The position numbers and the translations under genes were made by a program. Positions 1-8,465 of a stretch of DNA of 64,000 bases are shown piece after piece. This stretch comes from Bryobacteraceae bacterium (GTDB taxonomy: Bacteria; Acidobacteriota; Terriglobia; Bryobacterales; Bryobacteraceae), in assembly GCA_030041495.1 (NCBI GenBank), contig JASHNT010000113.1, positions 1-64,000 on the forward strand, written 5' to 3'. Numbering within the stretch: position 1 is the first letter of the stretch; every line of letters starts with the position of its first letter. The notes beneath the pieces were generated by a model. It made no database searches. It was not told where the DNA came from and worked only from the letters and a program-made list of their open reading frames with translations.

Positions 1-1227
1 CTCGGGGAATCGCTTCCGAATCCTGAACTGAGCAAAAGCCGGCGCCTGGAATTGCTGGTGCTGCTGGGAGTGCTGACGGCCTTTGCGCCTCTCAGCATCG
101 ACATGTATCTACCGGCGCTGCCCGCGCTCGAGACTTACTTTAAGGCGAGCGAAGGCGCCGTGCAGTTGACGCTGGCCTTGTTCATCGTGGGATTTTCGCT
201 GGGCCAGACTTTGTACGGCCCGCTCACGGACCGGTTCGGCCGCAAGCCGCCTCTGTACACCGGAATGACGGTGTACGTGTTGAGCTCCGGCGCATGCACC
301 TTGGCCGGCTCGGTGGGCGCGCTCACTGAGCTGCGACTGTTGCAAGCACTGGGAGCGTGCGCCGCGTCGGTGATTTCACGCGCGATGGTGCGGGACTTGT
401 TCCCGCCCAACGAGACGCGCCGTGTGTACTCCGCGCTGATTCTGGTGATGGGCGTTTCGCCGCTTTTGGCGCCGCTGTTCGGAGCCTACATCCTTCTGTG
501 GTCCGGCTGGAAGGCGATTTTCCTTTCGATGATGACCGTGGGAGCCTGCGCCATGCTGGCGATGTTGTTCCGTTTGCCGGAGACGCTGCCGGAATTGCGG
601 CCGCTTTCGTTCGGCTACGTTTTCGCGACCTACGGGCAACTGCTGAAAGACCGCTTCTTTCTGGGCTCGACGCTGGCGGCCGCCTTCAGCTCGGCCGGAA
701 TGTTCGCCTACATCGCCGGCTCGCCGTTCGTCTTTATCAATCTTTATGGAGTGCGCCCGGACCACTTCAGTTGGTTCTTCGGCGCGAACGCGGCGGCGGT
801 GGTATTGGGCGCGCAAGTCAACGGACGAATGCTGCACGGCCAGCCGCCCGAAAAAGTGATGCGCTATGCGGCTTACGTGCAGGCCGCTTCGGGTGCGATA
901 TTAATCGTCGCTCCGCTCATCGGGATCAAAAGCCTGACCAGTGTCGCCTTGCCGCTGTTCTTCTATCTCTGCACCATCGGGTTTGTGTCGCCCAACGCCG
1001 TCGCGCTGGCGCTGGCCAATCACGGCAGGGTTGCCGGCATGGCGTCCGCGCTGCTGGGGACGCTGCAATTCAGCATGGCCGGCCTCGCGCTGCTGGTGCT
1101 GGGGGTGATCAACAGCACCACCGCCTTTCCGATGTCTGCCATGATCTGCTTCTGCGGAGTCATGGGCGTGGCGATGCACCTTCTGCTATTGCGCCCCGCT
1201 GGCTCAACCGGCTCGCACGGATTTTGA
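1..1227 (+). CDS. Bcr/CflA-type MFS drug efflux transporter (5' end outside window)
   Basis: This is a proton-driven 12-helix MFS exporter of the Bcr/CflA drug-resistance group, acting in the inner membrane. The first helix carries the hallmark PLSIDMYLPALP. The loop after TM2 has GPLTDRFGRKPP, the MFS motif A. The frame stays open to the left edge (residues ending SKSRRLEL precede the first candidate TTG start at 52), so the true start is probably just outside the window. The C-terminus overlaps the convergent rfbD by 68 bases. The substrate cannot be read from sequence; chloramphenicol/bicyclomycin-type efflux is only the family default. Confidence 0.88.
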   Translation, partial: LGESLPNPELSKSRRLELLVLLGVLTAFAPLSIDMYLPALPALETYFKASEGAVQLTLALFIVGFSLGQTLYGPLTDRFGRKPPLYTGMTVYVLSSGACTLAGSVGALTELRLLQALGACAASVISRAMVRDLFPPNETRRVYSALILVMGVSPLLAPLFGAYILLWSGWKAIFLSMMTVGACAMLAMLFRLPETLPELRPLSFGYVFATYGQLLKDRFFLGSTLAAAFSSAGMFAYIAGSPFVFINLYGVRPDHFSWFFGANAAAVVLGAQVNGRMLHGQPPEKVMRYAAYVQAASGAILIVAPLIGIKSLTSVALPLFFYLCTIGFVSPNAVALALANHGRVAGMASALLGTLQFSMAGLALLVLGVINSTTAFPMSAMICFCGVMGVAMHLLLLRPAGSTGSHGF

Positions 1228-2071
1228 GATAAAGCTGAATGGCATCATCCAGGGAGGGCATCGGCGCAACCCCCAGGCTCTCCGACTTGGCGTTGGAAAG
1301 AGCCGAATACTTGGGCCGGCGCGCGGCCGTGCGGAATTCGCGCTCATTGGTGGGTTTGAGCGGCGGATGGAGACCGGCTGCGGCGAAGATTTTAGCCGCC
1401 CAATCGTACCAGGAGATGGGCGAACCGCCTCCCAAATGATAAATCCCGTGCGCCCCGCGCTCGATCAGGTCCACCGCGCGCGCGGCCAGCGCGGGAGCGT
1501 AGGTTGGCGACGCCACATGATCCTCCACCACCCGGATGGTCTGGCCGTTGGCAGCCAGCCGCAACATCATCTCCACGAAATTTCCGCGCGCGGTCTCCAG
1601 ACCGGCGGGTCCAAAGACACCGGAAGTGCGGATGATCAACGGCCGGTCCAGATACGCCCGCGCATACAACTCACCCGCCAGTTTGGAGACGGCATAAGCG
1701 CCGAGCGGATGCGGCTCATCCTCTTCCCGGTAGGCGCGCCCCCCCAGACCGTCGAAAACATAATCGCTAGAGAAATGCACCAGTTGAGCGTCGCTCTGGC
1801 GGCACGCGACGGCGAGATTCCGGACCGCCAGCGCGTTTACCTGGAACGCCGTTGTGGGCTCCTTTTCGGCGACGTCCACTTGATTGTAGGCGGCGGCGTT
1901 TACGACAATTTCCGGATCGAACGCAGCTAAGGCCTGCTCCACTTCAGCCGCATTCGTAATATCCGCTTTAGAGCGGCCGAAGACGTGCACCCGATAGCCC
2001 CGCGCGGAGAATTCGGAGCGCAATTCGGCGCCAAGCTGCCCGGCTCCTCCGAAAATCGTGATTTTTTTCAC
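1160..2071 (-). CDS. rfbD: dTDP-4-dehydrorhamnose reductase
   Basis: A 303-residue member of the RmlD/RfbD extended short-chain dehydrogenase family. It reduces dTDP-4-keto-L-rhamnose to dTDP-L-rhamnose with NAD(P)H in the cytoplasm, the last step of activated rhamnose synthesis for LPS O-antigen or exopolysaccharide. The N-terminal Rossmann motif GGAGQLGAEL is clear. YAVSKLAGE at about residues 126-134 supplies the YxxxK catalytic pair, and SSDYVFDG precedes it. rfbA, rfbB and rfbC are not nearby, so the rest of the pathway must lie elsewhere. It runs convergent to, and overlaps, the efflux pump gene. Confidence 0.9.
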   Translation of the reverse strand: MKKITIFGGAGQLGAELRSEFSARGYRVHVFGRSKADITNAAEVEQALAAFDPEIVVNAAAYNQVDVAEKEPTTAFQVNALAVRNLAVACRQSDAQLVHFSSDYVFDGLGGRAYREEDEPHPLGAYAVSKLAGELYARAYLDRPLIIRTSGVFGPAGLETARGNFVEMMLRLAANGQTIRVVEDHVASPTYAPALAARAVDLIERGAHGIYHLGGGSPISWYDWAAKIFAAAGLHPPLKPTNEREFRTAARRPKYSALSNAKSESLGVAPMPSLDDAIQLYLKIRASRLSQRGAIAEGASPRP

Positions 2072-2078
2072 ACTCTCA

Positions 2079-2438
2079 TTATAGGAGCGGCGGGCTCGCG
2101 CACCGGCTCCTCGCGGTGCTTCGGTCGGGCCCCAAAAGCGCCCGATTCAGATTATCGAGGCTCTTTAGATCCTGCAGCGAGTGGCGGACAGCGATCCCGA
2201 CCAGGAAGCTTTCTCCCTCCGGCGCGCAGCGCACCACCTCTCCCAGCAGCAGCATGCAACTGGTCTCCACCCGAACCAGCGCTTTGCACTCGATGCGGTG
2301 TGGGAGTTTCATCAGCATCCCGCCGGCGGATACATCACGGATCATCCCGCCCACGGCATGATGCCCGTGGCCGGAGTCCAATTCAGTGACCGCCACCGGT
2401 TCGTTCGCCTCGAAGCGCAGTTCTTTACGTCGTTCCAT
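2079..2438 (-). CDS. PilZ-domain protein
   Basis: A small 119-residue protein that is essentially one PilZ domain. The N-terminus has the arginine-rich ERRKELRF element (RxxxR type), and RDVSAGGMLM matches the (D/N)xSxxG motif that with the arginines binds cyclic di-GMP in PilZ proteins. It is probably a cytoplasmic c-di-GMP adaptor controlling motility, exopolysaccharide or another output; the target cannot be deduced. It lies 7 bases upstream of rfbD on the same strand, so a link to rhamnose-containing surface polysaccharide is possible but unproven. The last ~20 residues are basic and low in structure. Confidence 0.75.
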   Translation of the reverse strand: MERRKELRFEANEPVAVTELDSGHGHHAVGGMIRDVSAGGMLMKLPHRIECKALVRVETSCMLLLGEVVRCAPEGESFLVGIAVRHSLQDLKSLDNLNRALLGPDRSTARSRCASPPLL

Positions 2439-2502
2439 GCGTTGCTCATCGGACGGCCGCGAGCCTTTAAGAGATGGCTAAGGTTACGTGAGGAAGGACT
2501 AC

Positions 2503-2880
2503 TTAGCGGTAATGGAATGCCAGCCAAACGATCACGCCGACGGCGGTGGGCAGCAGGATTTCGGCCCAATTGCGCTGCAAAAAACGCACCACGGGCCCGC
2601 AAGGCCGTTCTAGTGGCTCCGCTGGCGCGGGCGGCGAGCTGAGTGACGTCGCCAGGCGTGAGCGCAAACCCGAGGGCATGCCGTTCAGCGCCCGTAGGAT
2701 CTCCTCCCGGCCGCGCCGGTCAGCGATCAGGATGGTGCGCGAGTTGAAGCTGTTGGTGGAATCTTCCAGTTGCTTTCGCAACAAAGGAGGCACGTCGTTG
2801 ACTGAGTGGTACACTCTGGTCTTTCCGCCCTTGGCGATAAAGATCGTCGACGTTTTCACGGTCACGCGCTGCATGCTCAT
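2503..2880 (-). CDS. Hypothetical protein with C-terminal membrane anchor
   Basis: A 125-residue protein not recognised as any family. Residues 1-60 look like a small alpha/beta domain (TVKTSTIFIAKGGKTRVYH, then VPPLLRKQLEDSTNSFNSRT). A proline-rich linker around residues 80-93 follows (SSPPAPAEP). The end is a single hydrophobic helix, ILLPTAVGVIVWLAF, then HYR, which is typical of a tail-anchored protein with its N-terminal domain in the cytoplasm. It sits between LysR and PilZ genes on the same strand, 18 bases after the LysR stop. Function unknown. Confidence 0.55.
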   Translation of the reverse strand: MSMQRVTVKTSTIFIAKGGKTRVYHSVNDVPPLLRKQLEDSTNSFNSRTILIADRRGREEILRALNGMPSGLRSRLATSLSSPPAPAEPLERPCGPVVRFLQRNWAEILLPTAVGVIVWLAFHYR

Positions 2881-2898
2881 CCCGGCCTTGTGTCCGGC

Positions 2899-3822
2899 TT
2901 AGGTCGTACCGTCGCCCGACGCTGCGGGACGCCGCTCTCCGCCCAAAGCGTACTCGGAAACTACCTCGATAAACCCGAGGGCAGCCTTGGACAGGGCCTT
3001 GTCTCTCCTATAGATTAATCCAACCTGGCGCACGATGGGGTCAGGCCCGAGGGAGATCGCGGCCAATTTTCCGGCACCTACCTCCTCCATGCAGTGGGTG
3101 GCGGCGACGAAGCTGACGCCAAGGCCGGCCATCACGAAACGCTTGATCATCTCGGTGGAATCCAGCTCCATGGAGACGCTGATTTCGTCTTCCACCGCTT
3201 CCAGCCAGGCCGAAAGCCGGTTGCGCGTCGTGCCGGTCTTAGGCAGCAACAGCGGCTCGCCGATCAGCTCCGTTGCCAGAACTTCTTTCTTCCGGGTGAA
3301 CGGATGGCCCGGCGGCACGATCAGTTTGATCTCGTCGGAGTGGATCTTCACCACTTGTAGCCGCTTTTCTTTGACGGGGAGCTGGGTCAAACCGAAGTCC
3401 GCCTGATTATCCACCACCGCTTCCACGACGCGCGCACCGTAGGACCGGTCGACCACGATCTCGACGTTGGGGAACAGTTTCTTGTACTCGTAGAACACGC
3501 GCGGCAAAACGTAGATGCAAGTGGCTTCGTTGGCGGCGATTACCAGTTCGCCGCGGGGGGTTCGCTCCAGCTCGCTGATAGTGTCCTGCGCGCGCTTGCG
3601 CAGCTCCAGGATCTGTTCGGCGTAGTCCGCAAAGATCCGGCCGGCAGGAGTCAGAGCGATCTTGGTTCCCAGTCTCTCGAACAGCGGCGCGCCCAGATCC
3701 TGCTCGAGTTGCCGCACCTGTGCGCTGACCGCAGGCTGAGTGCGGAAACAAGATTGCGCTGCCTTGGAGAAGCTCTTGAGGCGAACAATCTCCAAGAACG
3801 TATGGAGCTGATCGAGATCCAT
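2899..3822 (-). CDS. LysR-family transcriptional regulator
   Basis: A 307-residue LysR-type regulator. Residues 1-60 form the winged helix-turn-helix with the signature LKSFSKAAQSCFRTQPAVSA followed by VRQLEQDLGAPLFER. Residues 90-295 form the periplasmic-binding-protein-like effector domain. The family binds DNA as a tetramer and usually activates a divergent or nearby target. The divergent neighbour is the TIGR03790 / pobA / DUF4159 operon, with 117 bases between, so regulation of pobA by an aromatic acid is a reasonable guess. Some LysR proteins control sulfur assimilation, but the cys operon is 8.5 kb away. The effector is unknown. Confidence 0.88.
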   Translation of the reverse strand: MDLDQLHTFLEIVRLKSFSKAAQSCFRTQPAVSAQVRQLEQDLGAPLFERLGTKIALTPAGRIFADYAEQILELRKRAQDTISELERTPRGELVIAANEATCIYVLPRVFYEYKKLFPNVEIVVDRSYGARVVEAVVDNQADFGLTQLPVKEKRLQVVKIHSDEIKLIVPPGHPFTRKKEVLATELIGEPLLLPKTGTTRNRLSAWLEAVEDEISVSMELDSTEMIKRFVMAGLGVSFVAATHCMEEVGAGKLAAISLGPDPIVRQVGLIYRRDKALSKAALGFIEVVSEYALGGERRPAASGDGTT

Positions 3823-3939
3823 GCCTAGTCTACTCGGACCTTTATCTTAGCATCGCATCTTTCCGGCATTTGTGGGCCGAGCTGGACTGCTCTCGGATCT
3901 GAGCGCCGCTTCGGCCGGCCTTGCTAGACTAAAACCGGC

Positions 3940-5031
3940 ATGCGAGTCTGGCAACTGTTCCCTCCGTTGCTCCTGGCCTGTTGTGCCGCGTGGGCCCAGA
4001 CGCCATCGAACGTCCTAGTGGTGGTCAATGACAGTTCCCCGGTCTCGCGTTCCATCGGCGAATACTACGCTTCCCGGCGATCGGTTCCACTGCGCAACGT
4101 CTGCCACATTCGGACTTCGTCGGACGAAGACATTCCGCGCTCGCAGTACGACACCCAAATCGCCGAACCGATCGCGAAGTGCCTTACAAGAAATGGCTTA
4201 GTGGAGTCCACGCTATATATCGTTACCACCCTCGGCGTGCCCCTGACCGTCAACGGCCAAGCCGGGATTAGCGGCGACGCTTCCGCGGTCGACAGCGAGC
4301 TGACGATGCTCTACTCGGATATCAAGCGCGGGCCGCATTCCATTCCGGGGTCGATTCCCAACCCGTTCTACGGCCACGTGAACGGCAAATTCACCCATCC
4401 CGAATTTCCGATCTATCTGGTGACGCGCCTGGCCGCTTACGATTTCGAAGACGTAAAGGGCATGATCGACCGGTCCCTGAAGGCCGCCAACCGGGGCAAG
4501 TTCGTGATTGACATGGACGGAGGCAATCCGGAGGGAGAGGCCTGGTTGCGCAACGCCGCCCGCCTTTTGCCCGCGGACCGCGTGGTGCTGGATGATACCT
4601 CCAAGGTTCTATACCACGAGACGGATGTGATCGGGTACGCCAGTTGGGGCTCCAACGACAAGAACCGCCACGACCGTTTTACTCACTTCGAATGGCTTCC
4701 CGGCGCGATTATGACCGAATATGTATCGACCGACGGCCGCACCTTCACGCGCCCGCCGGACAACTGGAACATCAGCGACTGGGAATCGCCCAAGCTTTGG
4801 TTCGTGGGCTCGCCGCAGACTCTGACGGCAGATTACATTCATGAAGGCGCCACTGGCGCCTCCGGCCACGTACTTGAACCTTTTCTGCCCATGACTCCGC
4901 ACCCGGACCTTCTGCTGCCGTCTTATTACAAGGGCCGCAATCTAGCGGAGAGCTACTATCTCGCCATCCCTCGCCTGAGCTGGCAGAACATCGTTGTGGG
5001 CGACCCGCTGTGTTCGCTGGGGCGGCCGTGA
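3940..5031 (+). CDS. TIGR03790-family secreted protein
   Basis: A 363-residue protein with a Sec signal peptide (hydrophobic LLLACCAAWAQ ending near residue 20). It resembles the TIGR03790 family of exported proteins of unknown function, common in Acidobacteria and Planctomycetes. Features include VLVVVNDSSPVSRSIGEYY at the mature N-terminus, the conserved Y-ASRR-VP-N-C pattern, and a C-terminal EPFLPMTPHPDLL segment. Its stop overlaps the GTG start of pobA, so the two are translationally coupled. No catalytic motif was identified; a hydrolase-like role is possible but not supported. Confidence 0.7.
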   Translation: MRVWQLFPPLLLACCAAWAQTPSNVLVVVNDSSPVSRSIGEYYASRRSVPLRNVCHIRTSSDEDIPRSQYDTQIAEPIAKCLTRNGLVESTLYIVTTLGVPLTVNGQAGISGDASAVDSELTMLYSDIKRGPHSIPGSIPNPFYGHVNGKFTHPEFPIYLVTRLAAYDFEDVKGMIDRSLKAANRGKFVIDMDGGNPEGEAWLRNAARLLPADRVVLDDTSKVLYHETDVIGYASWGSNDKNRHDRFTHFEWLPGAIMTEYVSTDGRTFTRPPDNWNISDWESPKLWFVGSPQTLTADYIHEGATGASGHVLEPFLPMTPHPDLLLPSYYKGRNLAESYYLAIPRLSWQNIVVGDPLCSLGRP

Positions 5032-6206
5032 AGCGCACGCAAGTCGGCATCATCGGCGCCGGACCGGCGGGGCTGTTCCTCGCGCATCTTCTGCACCGGG
5101 AAGGGATCGAGTCCGTGGTGCTGGAGGCGCACACCCGCGATTACATCGAGCATCGCGTCCGCGCCGGGGTGCTCGAATACGCGACCTCCGAATTGATGAA
5201 GCAAACCGCCATCGGCGCCCGGCTCCAGCGCGAAGGTTTGATTCATCGCGGCGTGGAGCTGCGTTTCGCTGGCCGCTCCCATCGTATAGACTTCGAGGAG
5301 CTCACCGGCCGTTCGATCACTGTTTACGCGCAGCAGGAAGTCATCAAGGACCTGGTTGCGGCGCGCCTCGCTTATGGCCGCGAAATTCTATTTGAGGCAG
5401 AGGCGCTCAGCCTGTCCGGCGTCGCTAGCACGGAACCGCGCGTGTGCTTTCGTCATGCCGGTGCCGAGCATGAGCTCGTCTGCGACTTCATCGCTGGCTG
5501 CGACGGGTTTCACGGCGTGGCTCGGGCGGCGATTCCAACGGGAAGCCTCGCCATTTACGAGCGCGTCTATCCCTTTGCCTGGCTCGGCATTCTCGCCGAA
5601 TCCAAGCCCGCTTCCGAAGAGCTGATCTACGCGCTGCATGATCGCGGCTTCGCCCTGCTGAGCATGCGGTCACCGCGCATTTCGCGTTTGTATCTGCAAT
5701 GCGCGCCGGATGAGGACCTGGCGCAATGGCCCGACGCGCGGATTTGGGAGGAGCTCCATACGCGCCTCAATCTTGGCGCGGAGCTGGTTGACGGACCGGT
5801 CTTACAGAAGGGCGTCACGCCCATGCGCAGCTTCGTCGCCGAACCTCTGCGCTTCGGCAACTTGTTCCTGGCCGGCGACGCCGCGCATATTGTTCCGCCC
5901 ACCGGGGCGAAGGGGTTGAATCTGGCCGTGGCTGACGTGCGCGTGCTGGCCTCAGGCTTGGCGGAGCATTACCGGCACGGCCGCGATGAGCTTCTTGAGC
6001 GATACTCCGCAATCTGTCTGCGTCACGCCTGGAAGGTGCAACGCTTCTCCTGGTGGATGACCTCCATGCTGCACCGTTTTCCGGGCGATAGCGGCTTCGA
6101 TTACAAGCGCCAGCTCGCGGAGCTGGATTATCTGTCCACTTCGCGTGCGGCGTCGCAATCGCTTGCGGAGAACTACGTGGGCCTCGATGTTACTATGAAC
6201 CCGTGA
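5028..6206 (+). CDS. pobA: 4-Hydroxybenzoate 3-monooxygenase
   Basis: A flavoprotein aromatic hydroxylase that converts 4-hydroxybenzoate, NADPH and O2 to protocatechuate in the cytoplasm. The N-terminus has the FAD Rossmann motif VGIIGAGPAGLFLAH. The middle has the DG motif (CDGFHGVARAAI) and the C-terminal third the GD motif FLAGDAAHIVPPTGAKG. I chose the GTG at 5028, which overlaps the previous stop as GTGA and gives 392 residues, close to the usual ~394; an in-frame GTG at 5010 would add six residues. No pca ring-cleavage genes lie in the window. Other substituted benzoates are possible substrates. Confidence 0.85.
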   Translation: MKRTQVGIIGAGPAGLFLAHLLHREGIESVVLEAHTRDYIEHRVRAGVLEYATSELMKQTAIGARLQREGLIHRGVELRFAGRSHRIDFEELTGRSITVYAQQEVIKDLVAARLAYGREILFEAEALSLSGVASTEPRVCFRHAGAEHELVCDFIAGCDGFHGVARAAIPTGSLAIYERVYPFAWLGILAESKPASEELIYALHDRGFALLSMRSPRISRLYLQCAPDEDLAQWPDARIWEELHTRLNLGAELVDGPVLQKGVTPMRSFVAEPLRFGNLFLAGDAAHIVPPTGAKGLNLAVADVRVLASGLAEHYRHGRDELLERYSAICLRHAWKVQRFSWWMTSMLHRFPGDSGFDYKRQLAELDYLSTSRAASQSLAENYVGLDVTMNP

Positions 6207-7024
6207 AGTGGATTTATGCGGCTGCGCTGGCCCTGGTCTGCGCGGGCGCACTGCTCGCGTTTCAAAAGCCCTTCCGCGAATACTACAGCGAAGAGGGCTA
6301 CAACAATTTCCCCAAGCCGCCGGATTACCGGGTTCCGGCAGACTTCGTTTTCGCGCGCATGATGTACCCGCAAGGACCGTGGGGGATTTTCGCGTTTCTG
6401 TTTCGCAACGATTGGCGCAAGGGCAATAGCGCCTGGACCAACGACTATCCCCGCTCCGATCGCCACTTTGTTCTGGCTCTGCGCCGCCTGACGCGCATCG
6501 ATGTACGATCCGTGGAGCAGTCCGTGGATCCGTTCGACGGCGACGAAATCTTCAATTGGCCTTTTCTCTATTGCGCCGGCCCCGATCAGTGGAATTTTAC
6601 GGCTGATCAGTACGCCAAAGTGCGTGAATATCTGGCTCGCGGAGGGTTCATTTTAGGCGATGACTTTTGGGGCGCGAGCGACTGGGCCTATTTCCAGCGC
6701 AACATGGCTCGCCTGCTTCCGGGCAAGCCGATCGTCGAAATCCCCAATTCGGACGCCATCTTTCACACCGTCTTCGATCTGGATCACCGCTATCAGGTCT
6801 CCGGGCAATGGTCGTTAGGAGGGCTGCCGTACCTGAACGGCGGCTCCGATCCACACTGGCGGGCGATTTACGACGACAAACAACGCATCTACTTCGCCGT
6901 GCTGTTCAATCACGATACTGGCGATTCCTGGGAGTGGGCCGACGATCCGACCTATCCGGAGAAGTATTCGGCGCTGGGCATCCGGACGGGGGTCAACTAC
7001 ATCGTCTACGCGATGACCCATTGA
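6203..7024 (+). CDS. DUF4159-domain protein
   Basis: A 273-residue exported or membrane-anchored protein. A short hydrophobic N-terminus (AAALALVCAGALLAF) is followed by a DUF4159 domain. The central block YLARGGFILGDDFWG resembles the class-I glutamine-amidotransferase-like fold reported for this family, and family members usually have no known enzyme activity. The GTG start at 6203 overlaps the pobA stop (GTGA), so TIGR03790, pobA and this gene form a coupled operon. The context (an aromatic hydroxylase plus two exported proteins) does not fix a function. Confidence 0.72.
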   Translation: MKWIYAAALALVCAGALLAFQKPFREYYSEEGYNNFPKPPDYRVPADFVFARMMYPQGPWGIFAFLFRNDWRKGNSAWTNDYPRSDRHFVLALRRLTRIDVRSVEQSVDPFDGDEIFNWPFLYCAGPDQWNFTADQYAKVREYLARGGFILGDDFWGASDWAYFQRNMARLLPGKPIVEIPNSDAIFHTVFDLDHRYQVSGQWSLGGLPYLNGGSDPHWRAIYDDKQRIYFAVLFNHDTGDSWEWADDPTYPEKYSALGIRTGVNYIVYAMTH

Positions 7025-7059
7025 TGAGGCGGGACCCGTGCATTGGGAGCGTGAGTTCG

Positions 7060-7335
7060 CTACCGCTGTGCTTCAACATAGCTTCGTAGGACCGCGTTGA
7101 TGCGGGTCTGGTATCCGCGGCCTTGCTTGCGGAACCACTCCATGACATCGCGATCTAGTCGGATCGATACGGCCTCCTTCGGCGGAGGGACAACGATCTT
7201 CGCCCGTTTGAACCACGCTGCGTCTAATTCCGGCGCTGCATCCCGGTCGGAACGGATGGCCCGGCGAATCGTCGAATCCGGCAGGTTATCGACTCGATCC
7301 CAATTCGTCTTCTTCTTGCTTGTAGATCGCTTCAT
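7060..7335 (-). CDS. brnA: BrnA-family antitoxin
   Basis: A 91-residue antitoxin of the BrnA (DUF4415) family. The C-terminal ribbon-helix-helix is clear: VSIRLDRDVMEWFRKQGRGY then TRINAVLRSYVEA. In an intact module BrnA neutralises the RNase toxin BrnT and autorepresses the operon. Its start overlaps the 3' end of the upstream brnT remnant by 50 bases, the usual toxin-first order. Because the toxin is broken (see 7286-7478), this antitoxin is probably an orphan, kept by chance or as an anti-addiction or regulatory protein. Confidence 0.82.
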   Translation of the reverse strand: MKRSTSKKKTNWDRVDNLPDSTIRRAIRSDRDAAPELDAAWFKRAKIVVPPPKEAVSIRLDRDVMEWFRKQGRGYQTRINAVLRSYVEAQR

Positions 7336-7478
7336 AGAACGCTTCCCGCTCGGCCTTCGTCGCTCTCCGAGCGCTTATAATTCGCCTCGTGCTCCCGCGC
7401 CAGGTGTAGACCACGACGAGGACACGTCCATTCGCTTCGCCGGCGGTTCCTCGCGCCCTTGGCAGGGTCTCACTCGCT
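7286..7478 (-). pseudogene. BrnT toxin remnant (nonsense codon, internal deletion, frameshift)
   Basis: The C-terminal half of a BrnT RNase toxin is intact (ANGRVLVVVYTWRG, then RIISARRATKAEREAFYEA). The N-terminal half is not in the same frame. In another minus-strand frame, 7440-7478 reads S-E-stop-DPAKGARNRR, matching the usual BrnT start FEWDPAKxxxNRR with Trp TGG changed to TGA. The ~45-50 residues that normally lie between NRR and the ANGRV strand are missing. So the gene carries a nonsense codon, an internal deletion and a frame change. An open frame reaching 7534 does not restore the missing part. Confidence 0.7.
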
Positions 7479-7554
7479 CCCCAACCGCAGTATATACGTC
7501 TGCGTATACACCTGCACTGCTGGGGTCGGTCCATCGCGAGCGTATAATTCAGTC

Positions 7555-7788
7555 ATGGAACGTGAAGCCGCCGAATTGCTGGCAAAGGCCCTCCATTTAC
7601 CTAAGGAGGCCCGCGCGGCGTTGGCCGATTCGCTCTTGGAGAGCCTGGACACCGAGGTCGACGAGGGCGCCGAAGAGGCTTGGCGGTCGGAAATCCATCG
7701 GCGGCTGGGAGAGATCGACGAAGGCTCCGTGAAGCTGGTGCCGTGGCGGGAAGCCCGCAACCGCCTTGAGGATCGCCTCCGCAGGTGA
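7555..7788 (+). CDS. Addiction-module antitoxin (TIGR02574 type)
   Basis: A 77-residue antitoxin of the putative addiction module component family. It has the typical LLAKALHLPKEARAALADSL helix pair, LLESLD, and a basic toxin-wrapping C-terminus (EIHRRLGEIDEGSVKLVPW). I chose ATG 7555, which matches family N-termini; an in-frame upstream start at 7459 would add an untypical segment overlapping the brnT remnant. The stop overlaps the GTG start of the toxin gene, giving a coupled antitoxin-toxin pair. This looks like the only fully intact module in the cluster. Confidence 0.82.
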   Translation: MEREAAELLAKALHLPKEARAALADSLLESLDTEVDEGAEEAWRSEIHRRLGEIDEGSVKLVPWREARNRLEDRLRR

Positions 7789-8087
7789 GGCCCAAGCCTG
7801 TATCGATCCACCCTGCGGCCCTGGATGAAGCGCAAGCAGCGATCGACTGGTACCGCGCCCGCAGCATGCGCGCTGCTTGGCGATTTCTGGATGAGCTCAG
7901 CAGCGCGATTGAGCGGATTTCCAAGGAGCCGGCTCAGTTTCCTGTCTTCGACTTCGGAACAAGGCGGTGCGTGCTACCCCGCTTCCCTTATCTAGTCATC
8001 TTCCGTGAGGCTTCTTCAGAGCTTGAGGTCCTCGCAGTTGCCCACGCCCGGCGCGCTCCGGGCTATTGGAGGGATCGGGTTCAATAG
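7785..8087 (+). CDS. RelE/ParE-family toxin
   Basis: A 100-residue toxin of the RelE/ParE superfamily, partner of the preceding antitoxin. The family pattern is present: an N-terminal PAALDEAQAAIDWYRAR helix, FLDELSSAIERI, and C-terminal strands with RRCVLPRFPYLVIFRE and VLAVAHARRAPGYW. Members are either ribosome-dependent mRNA interferases (RelE) or gyrase poisons (ParE), and sequence alone does not separate the two here. The GTG start at 7785 overlaps the antitoxin stop by four bases. Confidence 0.85.
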   Translation: MRPKPVSIHPAALDEAQAAIDWYRARSMRAAWRFLDELSSAIERISKEPAQFPVFDFGTRRCVLPRFPYLVIFREASSELEVLAVAHARRAPGYWRDRVQ

Positions 8088-8126
8088 GCGCCAGCAACGG
8101 CGCATCTGTCGCGTACCGTGTTAGGA

Positions 8127-8465
8127 ATGACGCGAGCCGCGCCCAAGGCCTATAAGAACTACCGTTGGATCATTGCCGATCCAGATTGGCTGGGAGGCAA
8201 ACCAACGATTCGCGGGACGCGACTTTCGGTAGCGCACATTCTGGAATGCCTCGGCGCTGAAATGACCCTCGACGAAATCAACCAGAGCTTCGGAGGCGGC
8301 GTGACGCCCGAGGCCCTTAAGGAAGCGCTGCAAGTCGCGGCCGAACTCAGCGACCACCCCTGTGTGGCTGCTCGACGCAAACCTCGACAGCCGCATCGCG
8401 GGAGTTCGGCGCTGCAAGCCGCACCGCCGAACGACACCGTCTTCGCTATCTGGGTGCCGCTTTAA
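8127..8465 (+). CDS. DUF433 antitoxin-like protein with out-of-frame C-terminal tail
   Basis: Residues 10-75 form a DUF433 domain (IADPDWLGGKPTIRGTRLSV, then MTLDEINQSF), the VapB-like antitoxin usually paired with a DUF5615 PIN-like toxin. The family normally ends soon after the ALKEALQVAAEL helix. Here translation continues about 35 residues through what is, in another frame, the start of the toxin gene, giving a compositionally odd tail. This suggests an indel near 8345-8365 that removed the original stop. ATG 8127 was chosen; GTG 8118 is possible. The tail overlaps the convergent protease gene by 20 bases. Confidence 0.68.
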   Translation: MTRAAPKAYKNYRWIIADPDWLGGKPTIRGTRLSVAHILECLGAEMTLDEINQSFGGGVTPEALKEALQVAAELSDHPCVAARRKPRQPHRGSSALQAAPPNDTVFAIWVPL

